Shown: piece by piece, positions 52,213-60,082 of the stretch
Position numbering within the stretch: the first letter of the stretch is position 1
Layout of the letters: the number at the start of each line of letters is the position of its first letter
Assembly (NCBI GenBank): GCA_030920305.1
Contig: JARLUB010000001.1
Location: forward strand, 186,001 to 250,000
Reading direction: 5' to 3'
Source of the DNA: Eubacteriales bacterium SKADARSKE-1
GTDB taxonomy: Bacteria > Bacillota > Clostridia > Oscillospirales > Acutalibacteraceae
DNA: 64,000 nucleotides
Notes under the pieces: generated by a model
The model's input: the letters and a program-made list of their open reading frames with translations, nothing else
Told to the model about the DNA's origin: nothing
Database searches by the model: none
Program-made: the position numbers and the translations under genes

Positions 52213-52656
52213 TTGAAAACTACAAAAGAAGAATATTCAAACATGTCAGATAAAGCTTCGCCTAGCTCTAAAAGTGCAAAAAATATGACCTGGGCATTTA
52301 TTTCAGGAGGAATAATTTGTACTATAGGGCAGTTTCTTATGGCTTGGTACCAAAGCATGGGATTAGATTTAAAATCAGCTAGAGCAGGTGTTTCGGTTAC
52401 ATTAGTCTTTTTGGGTGCATTTTTAACGGCAATTAGAGTATATGATAATATAGCAAAGTATGCGGGTGCCGGAACTTTAGTGCCAATTACGGGGTTTTCA
52501 AATTCTATTGTTGCACCCGCTATTGAATTTAAAAGTGAAGGACACGTTATGGGAATTGGCGCAAAAATGTTTACTATAGCAGGGCCAGTTTTAGTTTTTG
52601 GAATAACTGCGTCGGTTGTGTACGGATTAATAATTTGGGTATTTAAACTTTTTTAG
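52213..52656 (+). CDS. spoVAC: Stage V sporulation protein AC (SpoVAC)
   Basis: Inner-membrane component of the channel that moves calcium-dipicolinate into forespores. Seen: SGGIICTIGQFLMAWYQ, a second hydrophobic segment, YDNIAKYAGAGTLVPITGFSNSIVAPAIEFKSEG and GIGAKMFTIAGPVLVFG, the highly conserved SpoVAC core. It is 147 residues, with three to four spans. Start TTG 52213 after GAGGAAGTG; an ATG ten codons later is an alternative. In spore formers it sits in an operon with spoVAD and spoVAE; here it is alone, between 5S rRNA and an ABC transporter. Whether the organism sporulates cannot be told. Confidence 0.88.
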   Translation: MKTTKEEYSNMSDKASPSSKSAKNMTWAFISGGIICTIGQFLMAWYQSMGLDLKSARAGVSVTLVFLGAFLTAIRVYDNIAKYAGAGTLVPITGFSNSIVAPAIEFKSEGHVMGIGAKMFTIAGPVLVFGITASVVYGLIIWVFKLF

Positions 52657-52687
52657 AATAAGATGTTAATAAATGTTAAGAAAAAAA

Positions 52688-52714
52688 GAAGCGCAATTTG
52701 CGCTTCCCTTTTTT
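52688..52714. terminator. Bidirectional terminator (spoVAC / ABC permease)
   Basis: GAAGCGCA/TGCGCTTC around ATT, with T6 on the right and A7 on the left, between convergent genes. Confidence 0.8.
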
Positions 52715-52730
52715 GTAAACTTATTTTGAT

Positions 52731-53555
52731 TTACAGATCGCGTTTTCTAAAGAAGTAAATTCCAACTGTACTAGTTACAACTAAAAATCCAACGGCTACG
52801 CAAATAAATCTAGTTAAATCATTTCCATTGAATGCTTTGGTTAAATCAGCGCCAGTAACTTGTAATAAGCAAGTAGATAGACTATATTTACTGATTGTAA
52901 AATCAGTTTCAATTACATTTTTAAGGAGTTCATCAGCTTTAGGCAATAATATAGGGGTAAGTATACTTAACACGAAAAATGCACCAATAGAGGCCCCGTT
53001 GCCTCTTATGAGAGATGCTATCATTAAAGCCAAGGAAATATAAGATATTAGTAAAAGTAATGTTAATGAAATTGATGTAAAAAATTGACTTGGTAAATCA
53101 AAATAGTGTGGAATTTTATTACCAACTATGATGACGGCGACAACTAAATTAGCTACAACAACTACAGCAGTGTAAATAAATGTACAAGCAATACCACAAA
53201 TGAATTTTGAAAGATAGATACTTTCACGGCGATATCCTTTTGAAGCAATATTTTTTATGGTTCCATATGAAAATTCAGAACACATAAACATTATCATAAA
53301 TATTGACGTATAAGTAACAATACTACTTAGAGTAGATGCGATTGTTGAAAATATGCCGGGGAAAATAACACTAGCATCTATAGCAGTTTCACCCAAATCG
53401 GATGTAAAATTCCCAATGTTTTGATATGCGTCAACACACAAGAGGGAAGTAGTGATAGCGATTAAAGTTGTAAATGAGAGTAATATAATCCCTATAATAT
53501 AAAAGGATTTAGTTTTAAACATTTTATAAAAGTCTACTTTTAATAATTTACTCAT
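52731..53555 (-). CDS. ABC-2-type transporter permease
   Basis: 274-residue membrane protein with about six spans (first about 19-40; last near the C-terminus followed by FRKRDL). The plan, with an N-terminal KVDFYKMFKTKSFY, a long extracytoplasmic loop after TM1 and EFSYGTIKNIASKGYRRE after TM2, is that of the BcrB/YtrC or lantibiotic-immunity type permeases. It overlaps the ATPase gene by 8 bases on the same strand, so the two form one transporter. Substrate unknown: peptide antibiotic defence or export are the common roles. Confidence 0.85.
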   Translation of the reverse strand: MSKLLKVDFYKMFKTKSFYIIGIILLSFTTLIAITTSLLCVDAYQNIGNFTSDLGETAIDASVIFPGIFSTIASTLSSIVTYTSIFMIMFMCSEFSYGTIKNIASKGYRRESIYLSKFICGIACTFIYTAVVVVANLVVAVIIVGNKIPHYFDLPSQFFTSISLTLLLLISYISLALMIASLIRGNGASIGAFFVLSILTPILLPKADELLKNVIETDFTISKYSLSTCLLQVTGADLTKAFNGNDLTRFICVAVGFLVVTSTVGIYFFRKRDL

Positions 53556-54456
53556 CTTTATTACCTCCTATTACTTTCATAAAGTAACTTTCAAGATCTG
53601 ATTTTGTAGTAGAAATAGAATTTATAATAATATCATTTTTTGCTAAAATGGAGTTAACAATACCAGATTCATCTAAATGATCAAAAAGCTCAATAGTATT
53701 ATCGTCCAAGATTTTATAGTTTTCTGTGTTTAACTGTGTTTTTATAACTTCACAAGCTTTTTCTACATCATTAACCTTTATTTTAAGACTGGATTTGCAA
53801 CGTTTTTCCAACTCTTCTACAGATAACTCATCTATTAAAACGCCATCATTTATTATTCCATAACGTGTAGCAAGCCGTGACAATTCGCTTAATAAATGGC
53901 TAGATATAAGAATAGTTAATCCTTTTTCATGGTTGAGTTTTAATAAAAGTTCGCGAACTTCAATTATGCCTTCAGGATCTAAACCGTTAACCGGTTCATC
54001 AAGAATTAAAAATTCAGGTTCCCCCATTAGCGTCATGGCAATGCCAAGACGTTGCTTCATTCCCAAAGAAAAGTTCTTAACTTTTTTCTTTCCAACATTA
54101 TCAAGTCCAACTAATTTTAAAGTCTCATCAATTATGGATTCATTTTTGCTATCTAAAAGTTGCCACTGAATGTACATATTTTTTCTGGCACTAAGGTTTG
54201 GCGCAAATGCCGGAGCTTCAATAACGGTTCCAATATTTCGCCTGCCTTTTCCCAAATTGCGGCTTCCAAATAAAGTAATTTCCCCACTAGTTGGAGCAGC
54301 TAATCCGACAACCATCTTTATAAGAGTAGTTTTTCCAGCACCGTTTTTTCCAATAAATCCATATATATCACCTTTGTTAATATTCATATTTAGATTTGAA
54401 ACGGCAGCTTTTTTTCCGTAAATTTTTGTAAGACCATTGGTTTTTAAAATTTCCAT
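53548..54456 (-). CDS. ABC transporter ATP-binding protein (BcrA-like)
   Basis: 302 residues. Seen: Walker A GKNGAGKTTLIKM (about 36-48), a Q-loop region, signature NFSLGMKQRLGIAM (about 134-147), Walker B FLILDEPVNGLDPEG and the switch His in ILISSHLLSELSRLA, followed by an about 80-residue C-terminal extension as in bacitracin/lantibiotic-type ATPases. It starts at 54456 after GGGGATATTA and is driven by a near-perfect promoter at 54500-54529. It pairs with the permease at 52731. GG-leader peptides are elsewhere in the window, but no link can be shown. Confidence 0.9.
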   Translation of the reverse strand: MEILKTNGLTKIYGKKAAVSNLNMNINKGDIYGFIGKNGAGKTTLIKMVVGLAAPTSGEITLFGSRNLGKGRRNIGTVIEAPAFAPNLSARKNMYIQWQLLDSKNESIIDETLKLVGLDNVGKKKVKNFSLGMKQRLGIAMTLMGEPEFLILDEPVNGLDPEGIIEVRELLLKLNHEKGLTILISSHLLSELSRLATRYGIINDGVLIDELSVEELEKRCKSSLKIKVNDVEKACEVIKTQLNTENYKILDDNTIELFDHLDESGIVNSILAKNDIIINSISTTKSDLESYFMKVIGGNKDE

Positions 54457-54499
54457 AGTAATATCCCCTTTCTATTTAAGCAATTTAAGCAATGTTTAA

Positions 54500-54529
54500 A
54501 TTATAATAGTTCAAAAGCACAATTGTCAA
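54500..54529 (-). promoter_or_regulatory. ABC-transporter promoter
   Basis: On the minus strand TTGACA-N18-TATAAT, both boxes perfect. Confidence 0.75.
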
Positions 54530-54704
54530 ATATCTTCTAGATACACAAGAAGGTGCTGTTGCTTAATATTTTTTAAAATTTTTACAAATATTAAAATTAT
54601 ACAAACGTATTTAAATATATTGTTATAATTATATAGCGAAAAAGTCCAAAAGTCAAGAATTAATCAACTGATATTTTGTTAAAAATAAAACATATCAAAT
54701 TTAG

Positions 54705-54733
54705 TTGACCACCAATAAATTTTTATTTATAAT
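54705..54733 (+). promoter_or_regulatory. asnS promoter
   Basis: TTGACC-N17-TATAAT, start point near 54740, with a 76-base leader. Confidence 0.7.
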
Positions 54734-54754
54734 GAAAAATAGATTTAAGTAAAG

Positions 54755-54819
54755 AAGGGTGGGAAACCGTGTGGGTGTTACCTTAAATTTTAGGGTTATT
54801 ATCCATGCTTAAAGTATGA
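54755..54819 (+). promoter_or_regulatory. asnS leader with a T-box-like core and a four-codon upstream ORF
   Basis: AAGGGTGGGAAACCGTG (about 54754-54770) resembles the T-box antiterminator signature AGGGTGGnACCGCG, but the leader is too short for a specifier stem and no terminator follows. A mini-ORF ATG-CTT-AAA-GTA-TGA (54805-54819) overlaps the asnS ATG. No clear Shine-Dalgarno precedes asnS. Confidence 0.3.
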
Positions 54820-56210
54820 AAAGAACTGAAATATCAAGCTTATATAAAAATGTGAGTTTGTATTCGAACAAGAATGTTACAATTTGTGGGTGGGTAAAAA
54901 CGATTCGAAACTCTAAAGTTTTAGGGTTTATAGATTTAAATGATGGAAGTTATTTTAAAGGGGTTCAGGTAGTTTTTTTAGAAGAAAATTTAGAAAATTT
55001 TAAAGACGTTTCAAAGTTAAATGTTGGTGCTTCAATTTGTGTTGAAGGGATACTTGAAGAGACACCGGATGCAAAACAGCCATTTGAAATAAAAGCAAAA
55101 AAAGTAATTATAGAAGGCGAATCCACTAGTGATTACCCACTTCAAAAAAAGCGGCATACAATGGAATATTTAAGAACTATAGCTCATTTAAGACCTAGAA
55201 CCAATACTTTTGGTGCAGCATTTAGGGTAAGGTCAGCGGCAGCTTTTGCTATACATAAATTTTTTAATGAAAACGGATTTGTCTATGCACATACACCAAT
55301 TATTACAGGAAGTGACTGTGAAGGTGCTGGCGAAATGTTTACTGTAAGTGCGCTTGAACTTGATGAGCTTCCGAAAAAAGAGGATGGGAAAGTAGATTTT
55401 TCTAAAGATTTCTTTCAAAAACATACATCTCTTACGGTTTCAGGTCAATTAGAAGGTGAATGTATGGCAATGGCCTTAGGTAAAATTTACACATTTGGTC
55501 CAACCTTTAGAGCCGAGAAATCGTATACCCAAAGGCATGCAGCAGAATTTTGGATGATAGAACCTGAAATGGCATTTGCAGATTTAGCAGACAATAGAGA
55601 AATAGCAGAAAAAATGATTAAATTCATTATAAATTATGTTTTAGAAAATTGCTCTGAAGACATGAAGTTTTTTAATGAGTTTTTTGATAAAGATTTAATT
55701 GAACGCCTGTCAAGCATAGTAACGTCTGATTTTGGAGTGGTTACATATACTGACGCTATTGAGATTTTAGAAAAGAATAACGAAAACTTTGAGTATAAAG
55801 TTTCTTGGGGAATAGATTTACAAACAGAGCACGAAAGGTATTTAACTGAACAAATATATAAAAAACCTTTATTTGTAATTAATTATCCTAAAGAAATAAA
55901 ATCTTTTTACATGCGTGAAAATGAAGATGGCAAAACAGTAGCGGCAATGGATTTACTTGTACCAGGTATTGGCGAAATTATAGGGGGCAGTCAGCGCGAA
56001 GAGAGGCTCGATAAAATTCTTGCTAGAATGGAAGAATTGAAACTTAATGAAGAAGATTACTGGTGGTATTTAGACCTTCGGCGTTATGGCACTGCTACTC
56101 ATTCAGGGTTTGGCCTTGGCTTTGAAAGGCTTATTATGTATTTGACAGGAATTCAAAATATACGAGATGTGCTGCCATTCCCAAGAACAACAGGTGTTGC
56201 AGAGTTTTAG
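54816..56210 (+). CDS. asnS: Asparaginyl-tRNA synthetase
   Basis: Class IIb synthetase charging tRNA-Asn. Seen: an N-terminal OB fold with [63 protein letters not shown]-type motif 1 region, motif 2 [26 protein letters not shown]-type and motif 3 [15 protein letters not shown] with DVLPFPR. It is 464 residues long, as usual, and the AsnRS-specific pattern separates it from AspRS. ATG 54816 lacks an obvious ribosome site, but earlier starts in frame are blocked. Single-gene unit. Confidence 0.95.
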   Translation: MKRTEISSLYKNVSLYSNKNVTICGWVKTIRNSKVLGFIDLNDGSYFKGVQVVFLEENLENFKDVSKLNVGASICVEGILEETPDAKQPFEIKAKKVIIEGESTSDYPLQKKRHTMEYLRTIAHLRPRTNTFGAAFRVRSAAAFAIHKFFNENGFVYAHTPIITGSDCEGAGEMFTVSALELDELPKKEDGKVDFSKDFFQKHTSLTVSGQLEGECMAMALGKIYTFGPTFRAEKSYTQRHAAEFWMIEPEMAFADLADNREIAEKMIKFIINYVLENCSEDMKFFNEFFDKDLIERLSSIVTSDFGVVTYTDAIEILEKNNENFEYKVSWGIDLQTEHERYLTEQIYKKPLFVINYPKEIKSFYMRENEDGKTVAAMDLLVPGIGEIIGGSQREERLDKILARMEELKLNEEDYWWYLDLRRYGTATHSGFGLGFERLIMYLTGIQNIRDVLPFPRTTGVAEF

Positions 56211-56294
56211 TTTTTAGCTTTTGTGGTTATAACTCCTTATTTGAGCTTCTATAATGTGAAGAAACGACTAAGAAAGTCCTGAAGGAGTACTATA

Positions 56295-57734
56295 ATGAAC
56301 TTAGTAAAGCGATTTATTTCAACTATTCTGAGTTTGTCTTTTTTTGGACCTGGGGTATCAGCTGCGGGATTTGCATTAAACTACGAGGAATTTTTACCCA
56401 AAAGCAATGATTTTGGTACTGAAGTATTTTATTGTGCAGAAAAAAGCGGAGAATTAACAGATTATTTGTCGACAAAAAGGTTGTGGCTTAGAATGTTGGA
56501 ACTAAGACTAAAAAATGATTATGAAAAGTTTAAATCATATGGATTAAATTTAGATATGTCTCGAGGAAAGCCCTGCAAGGAGCAAATAAATTTATCAAAG
56601 GATATGTTAGATATCATTACGAGTGAATCAGACTGTAAGGCTGCAAATGGAGTGGACTGTTGCAACTATGGTGTGGTTGATGGGATACCAGAAGCTAAGA
56701 AGTTGTTTTCTGATATTTTAGGTATGTCTTCTGAGAGCATAATAGTTGGAGGCAATTCTAGCCTTAATATGATGTTCGATACAATATCGTGTTTTATGTT
56801 TAGCGGTGTAAATGAAAATGACCCATGGATAAAACAAGGTAAAATAAAATTTTTGTGCCCAAGCCCTGGGTATGATCGGCATTTTGCAATTTTAGAGTAC
56901 TTTAATATAGAGCCAGTTGTAGTGCCGATGACTAAAACTGGCCCTGATATGGATATGATAGAGCATTTTGTTTCAACTGATGAAAAAGTAAAAGGGATTT
57001 GGTGTGTGCCTAAGTATTCAAATCCGCAAGGAATAACATATTCGGATGAAACTGTTAGGCGACTTGCAGCATTAAAACCAAAAGCATCTGATTTTAAAAT
57101 ATTTTGGGATAATGCCTACGCAATCCATGATATAAGAGATGAAGGTGAAAACCTTTTAAATATAATGGAGGAGAGTAAAAAGTATAATAATGAAAACCTA
57201 CCAATAATTTTTTGTTCTACTTCTAAAATTACGTTTCCGGGAGCAGGGGTTGCAGCACTGGGTGCATCAGGGTCAAATTTGGAAATCTTAAGAAAAAAGT
57301 ATTCTATTCAAACAATAGGTTATGATAAATTAAATCAATTGAGGCATGTAAAATTCTTAAAAGATTTTAATAATATTTTAGGGCATATGGAAAAGCACAG
57401 AAAAATTTTAGAACCTAAATTTGATGTGGTTTTAGGTCATTTGCAAAAAGAGTTTGCTGAAAGTAAGCTTGTAACTTGGAATGAACCCAAAGGTGGGTAT
57501 TTTGTCAGTGTTAATGTGGTGAATGGCTGTGCTAAAAGGGTGGTTAGCCTATGTAAAGAGGCTGGGCTTGTATTAACTCCAGCTGGCGCGACTTATCCGA
57601 AGGGGCACGATTATGACGACAGTAATATAAGAATAGCACCGTCATATCCAAGCATTTCAGAGCTTGATATGGCGATGCAACTATTTTGTTTATGTGTAAA
57701 ACTTGCAATGGTTGAAAAAGAGCTAGAAACTTGA
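56295..57734 (+). CDS. PLP-dependent aminotransferase (PF12897-like) with an N-terminal signal peptide
   Basis: Fold-type I aminotransferase body from about residue 68: LDMSRGKPCKEQINLS, YGVVDGIPEAK, VGGNSSLNMMFDTI, FLCPSPGYDRHFAI, CVPKYSNPQGITYSDETV, IFWDNAYAIHD (Asp272, Tyr275) and FCSTSKITFPGAG (PLP Lys311). Relatives are cytosolic and start close to this body at about 420-430 residues. Here about 60 extra residues precede it, beginning MNLVKRFISTILSLSFFGPG and VSAAGFA, a Sec-type signal peptide like those of the small exported proteins in this window. ATG 56295 has GAAGGAGTACTATA; no later Met has a ribosome site. Substrate not assignable; terminator at 57753. Confidence 0.8.
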   Translation: MNLVKRFISTILSLSFFGPGVSAAGFALNYEEFLPKSNDFGTEVFYCAEKSGELTDYLSTKRLWLRMLELRLKNDYEKFKSYGLNLDMSRGKPCKEQINLSKDMLDIITSESDCKAANGVDCCNYGVVDGIPEAKKLFSDILGMSSESIIVGGNSSLNMMFDTISCFMFSGVNENDPWIKQGKIKFLCPSPGYDRHFAILEYFNIEPVVVPMTKTGPDMDMIEHFVSTDEKVKGIWCVPKYSNPQGITYSDETVRRLAALKPKASDFKIFWDNAYAIHDIRDEGENLLNIMEESKKYNNENLPIIFCSTSKITFPGAGVAALGASGSNLEILRKKYSIQTIGYDKLNQLRHVKFLKDFNNILGHMEKHRKILEPKFDVVLGHLQKEFAESKLVTWNEPKGGYFVSVNVVNGCAKRVVSLCKEAGLVLTPAGATYPKGHDYDDSNIRIAPSYPSISELDMAMQLFCLCVKLAMVEKELET

Positions 57735-57752
57735 TAGGTTAAAATGTTAGCT

Positions 57753-57787
57753 AAAAACCCCTCCAGATATGCTCTGGAGGGGTTTTT
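57753..57787. terminator. Bidirectional terminator
   Basis: AAAAACCCCTCCAGA pairs perfectly (15 bp) with its complement around TATGC. Serves the aminotransferase gene and, from the other side, the minus-strand exported-protein genes. Confidence 0.9.
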
Positions 57788-57866
57788 ATATTTAATTAAA
57801 TTACATCTGACGTGCAATAATATAACCAGCCAGAGCGTGAAGAAAATTTGGTGAAGTTCGAGATTA

Positions 57867-58262
57867 TTATTTGGAACAAGACCTAAGTCTATTTGTTAAA
57901 ATCATTAAGCCAGTAAATAAACCAAAATCATCAACCTTATCTGAAACAATAGTTAAAGAGGTACCTAAAGCAAAATTAGAAAGCTTGGCAATGCAGATAC
58001 AGCTTGCTAATATAAGACACACCGCATCAATAGCTACATGAGCCACTCGAGCAGCTTGAAGTGGCCAGGAAGTCTTTGAAGCAGGTTGTTGAGATTGAGT
58101 TTTAGCAGAAGCCTCTTGGTTCTTATTGTAAACATTTTCAGTGACTACTAGGGTTTGGGATTGTGTATTTTCAGTTTTTGAGCCATCGGCAAAAATTGAA
58201 ATGGCACCCATGGAACTTATTAACATAGCTCCGGTTAGAATACAAGATAATATTTTTTTCAT
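57867..58262 (-). CDS. Small exported/membrane protein, paralogue of 58287
   Basis: Unrecognised 131-residue protein: signal peptide MKKILSCILTGAMLISS (to about residue 26, FADGSK), a Ser/Thr/Gln linker containing KTQSQQPASKTSW, a membrane span (about 74-94) and a second hydrophobic stretch (about 95-123). The leader and the SQxPASK motif are shared with the adjacent gene at 58287, but the bodies differ. ATG 58262 follows AGGAGGAAAATAAA, 24 bases after the previous gene, so the two form an operon. Confidence 0.7.
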   Translation of the reverse strand: MKKILSCILTGAMLISSMGAISIFADGSKTENTQSQTLVVTENVYNKNQEASAKTQSQQPASKTSWPLQAARVAHVAIDAVCLILASCICIAKLSNFALGTSLTIVSDKVDDFGLFTGLMILTNRLRSCSK

Positions 58263-58286
58263 TTTATTTTCCTCCTATTTATTTAA

Positions 58287-58802
58287 TTATTTTTTAGGTC
58301 GATTGTAAATGTCTTGAGCAAGCCTAACGACTTCTAAAGTATGGTGTGCAAAGGAAACAACATGGTTAGCGGTAGCAATATTCATAAAAAGTCTGAAGGG
58401 GTTGGCACCTGTAATAGCCATGGCAACGCCACTAAGACAAACAACAGAAGCCGAAACACCAGTAACAGCTGCAATACCAGTGACAACAGGTACTAGGGGG
58501 AAATCTAGTAATGTAGAAGCAATTGCAGAAATACCCGCAAGGCCACCTCCAACGATAATAATAGATGCAGCGCCTTTTACACCTTCTACAAGCGACTCAT
58601 TACTCCAAAAGGACTTTGAAGCTGGTTTTTGAGACTTTGCTTTGGTGGAAGTTTCTTTGCTTTTATGGTTATTGCTTGCAGTGGTAGCTACGGTTCTAGG
58701 TTTGGTATAAGAACTTTTCGAGCCATAGGCAAAGGTTGAAAACGTACACATAGAACTTACTAACATAGCTCCAATTAAAATACATGATAATAATTTTTTC
58801 AT
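58287..58802 (-). CDS. Small exported/membrane protein, paralogue of 57867
   Basis: 171 residues: signal peptide MKKLLSCILIGAMLVSS (to about residue 26), a Lys/Ser/Thr linker with KAKSQKPASKSFW, then a Gly/Ala/Val-rich hydrophobic region (about 77-135) that can form two spans, and a hydrophilic tail with HH and RPKK end. It has no recognised domain. ATG 58802 follows AGGAGAAAAACAA. The Gly-rich repeated valine/alanine helices might insert into membranes. First gene of the pair; no clear promoter in the 58803-59005 gap. Confidence 0.7.
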   Translation of the reverse strand: MKKLLSCILIGAMLVSSMCTFSTFAYGSKSSYTKPRTVATTASNNHKSKETSTKAKSQKPASKSFWSNESLVEGVKGAASIIIVGGGLAGISAIASTLLDFPLVPVVTGIAAVTGVSASVVCLSGVAMAITGANPFRLFMNIATANHVVSFAHHTLEVVRLAQDIYNRPKK

Positions 58803-59006
58803 TTGTTTTTCTCCTAAATTAGATTTTTAACTTATGGTATTTAAAAATCCTAAAATTAACCCTAATAATTTTATCATGAGATGTGAAGTTTATGATTCTA
58901 ATTTGGAATTATAAGGCAAATTCGTATATTATTAATACTTTTTTAATAAATTGATTTAGTAATTTACTCAAATATGCCAAGGGGGGGTTATGAATAGACT
59001 CGCATA

Positions 59007-59039
59007 AAAAACCCTCCGGATGATTTCCGGAGGGTTTTT
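59007..59039. terminator. Terminator after the exported gene at 59044
   Basis: AAAAACCCTCCGGA pairs perfectly (14 bp) with TCCGGAGGGTTTTT around TGATT. The rest of the 241-base gap 58803-59043 is AT-rich with no recognised feature. Confidence 0.9.
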
Positions 59040-59043
59040 AGCA

Positions 59044-59400
59044 TCAAACCAAGTTGTTGTGTGTTTCACTTTGTGGAAAATAATTATAGCGATTAGGGGC
59101 AATAATATTACGAATAAAAGCAGAACGTATAGCTGCAATACAAAGAAAAGCGGTGCAAAGCGCAGAACAAAGCGCAGCGCCCCCACTAATAGCAAAAAGT
59201 ATCATAAGATTATCAAATATATTATCGCTACTTACAGTTGGAATTTTAGGGTTTTCGTGTGGAGGAATTAGATCTAATGTCTGTGAAAGTGACGAGGAGT
59301 CTGTAATGTTTGCATCGGGCGTTTGGGCAGAAGCTGTGAGTGCTCCAGTTGAACATATCAGTATAGTGAGAATTAGAAGGCTCGATAGTGTTTTTTTCAT
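59044..59400 (-). CDS. Small exported/membrane protein
   Basis: 118 residues: signal peptide MKKTLSSLLILTILICS with cleavage near TASAQ (about residue 25), a Pro/Ser linker (27-60), one hydrophobic segment (about 63-92) containing three Cys, and a short basic tail. Same plan as the proteins at 12376, 16282, 18751, 57867 and 58287. No domain recognised. ATG 59400 follows AAAGGAGC. Own promoter (59454-59481) and terminator (59007-59039). Confidence 0.7.
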   Translation of the reverse strand: MKKTLSSLLILTILICSTGALTASAQTPDANITDSSSLSQTLDLIPPHENPKIPTVSSDNIFDNLMILFAISGGAALCSALCTAFLCIAAIRSAFIRNIIAPNRYNYFPQSETHNNLV

Positions 59401-59453
59401 TTGAAAATGCTCCTTTATAGATTTAAAGTAAAGTTTTTACAAATACTGTATTT

Positions 59454-59481
59454 AGTATACCACAAAGGAAAATATTTACAA
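59454..59481 (-). promoter_or_regulatory. Promoter of the exported protein at 59044
   Basis: On the minus strand TTGTAA-N16-TATACT, about 50 bases before the ATG. Confidence 0.45.
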
Positions 59482-59530
59482 TTACAAATGAAAAAATTAA
59501 ATTTATTTACAATTTTTTATAGTATTAAAA

Positions 59531-59577
59531 TATCGGCCAACCACACCCATTAGACAAAAGGTTGTGGTTGGTCGATA
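59531..59577 (-). terminator. Hairpin spanning the nrdG stop codon
   Basis: TATCGGCCAACCACACCC (59531-59548) pairs with 59560-59577 with one interruption. The loop contains the nrdG stop, and the minus-strand sequence beyond is GATATTTTAAT. It is probably the nrd operon terminator. Confidence 0.5.
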
Positions 59578-60071
59578 AAAATTGGAGATTCAGTTTCTAA
59601 TGATTTTTTCACATCAATAATTCTTTGATTTTCGGAACCACGAAATTTTAAAAGCAAATTTTTTTTCTCAATTTCAAATGGACCATCGACTAAAATGTCA
59701 ACATTTTTAAGAAGTTTTTTCCAATGAGGATTTGCATCAAATCCTTTTTTTAGGTCTTCAAATAAGTACCCTGTATATGACATAACGCTAAGGCCCATTT
59801 CATGAGACCTTTTTGCTATTTCTGAAAAAGCTTCGGCTTGTAAAAATGGTTCTCCACCAGAAAAAGTGACGCCTGAAAGAAGTGGGTTTTTCTTTATTTT
59901 TTCAATGATGTCAAATATATTTTGATCATAACCCGCCTCAGGGTCAAATGTTTGAGGGTTGTGGCAGCCTTTACATCTGTGTGGACAGCCCTGCGAAAAA
60001 ATAACAAATCGAAGCCCGGGCCCGTCTACGATTGATTCTTCAATTAACCCAGATAGTCTTATTTTATGCAT
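59550..60071 (-). CDS. nrdG: Anaerobic ribonucleotide reductase activating protein NrdG
   Basis: Radical-SAM enzyme that generates the glycyl radical on NrdD. Seen: GLIEESIVDGPGLRFVIFSQGCPHRCKGCHNPQTFD-type start with the CxxxCxxC cluster motif (about residues 30-37), VTFSGGEPFLQAEAFSEIA and DILVDGPFEIEKK. It is 173 residues long, as usual. It starts 11 bases after the nrdD stop on the same strand, so both are expressed together from the NrdR-type promoter at 62478. Its 3' end is embedded in a hairpin. Confidence 0.96.
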   Translation of the reverse strand: MHKIRLSGLIEESIVDGPGLRFVIFSQGCPHRCKGCHNPQTFDPEAGYDQNIFDIIEKIKKNPLLSGVTFSGGEPFLQAEAFSEIAKRSHEMGLSVMSYTGYLFEDLKKGFDANPHWKKLLKNVDILVDGPFEIEKKNLLLKFRGSENQRIIDVKKSLETESPIFIDQPQPFV

Positions 60072-60082
60072 AAGTTCTACCT

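Larger units (their letters stand above)
54457..54815. other. Divergent ABC-transporter/asnS intergenic region
   Basis: 359 AT-rich bases holding a minus-strand promoter (54500-54529), a plus-strand promoter (54705-54733) and the asnS leader. No RNA gene or repeat recognised in the middle part. Confidence 0.5.
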
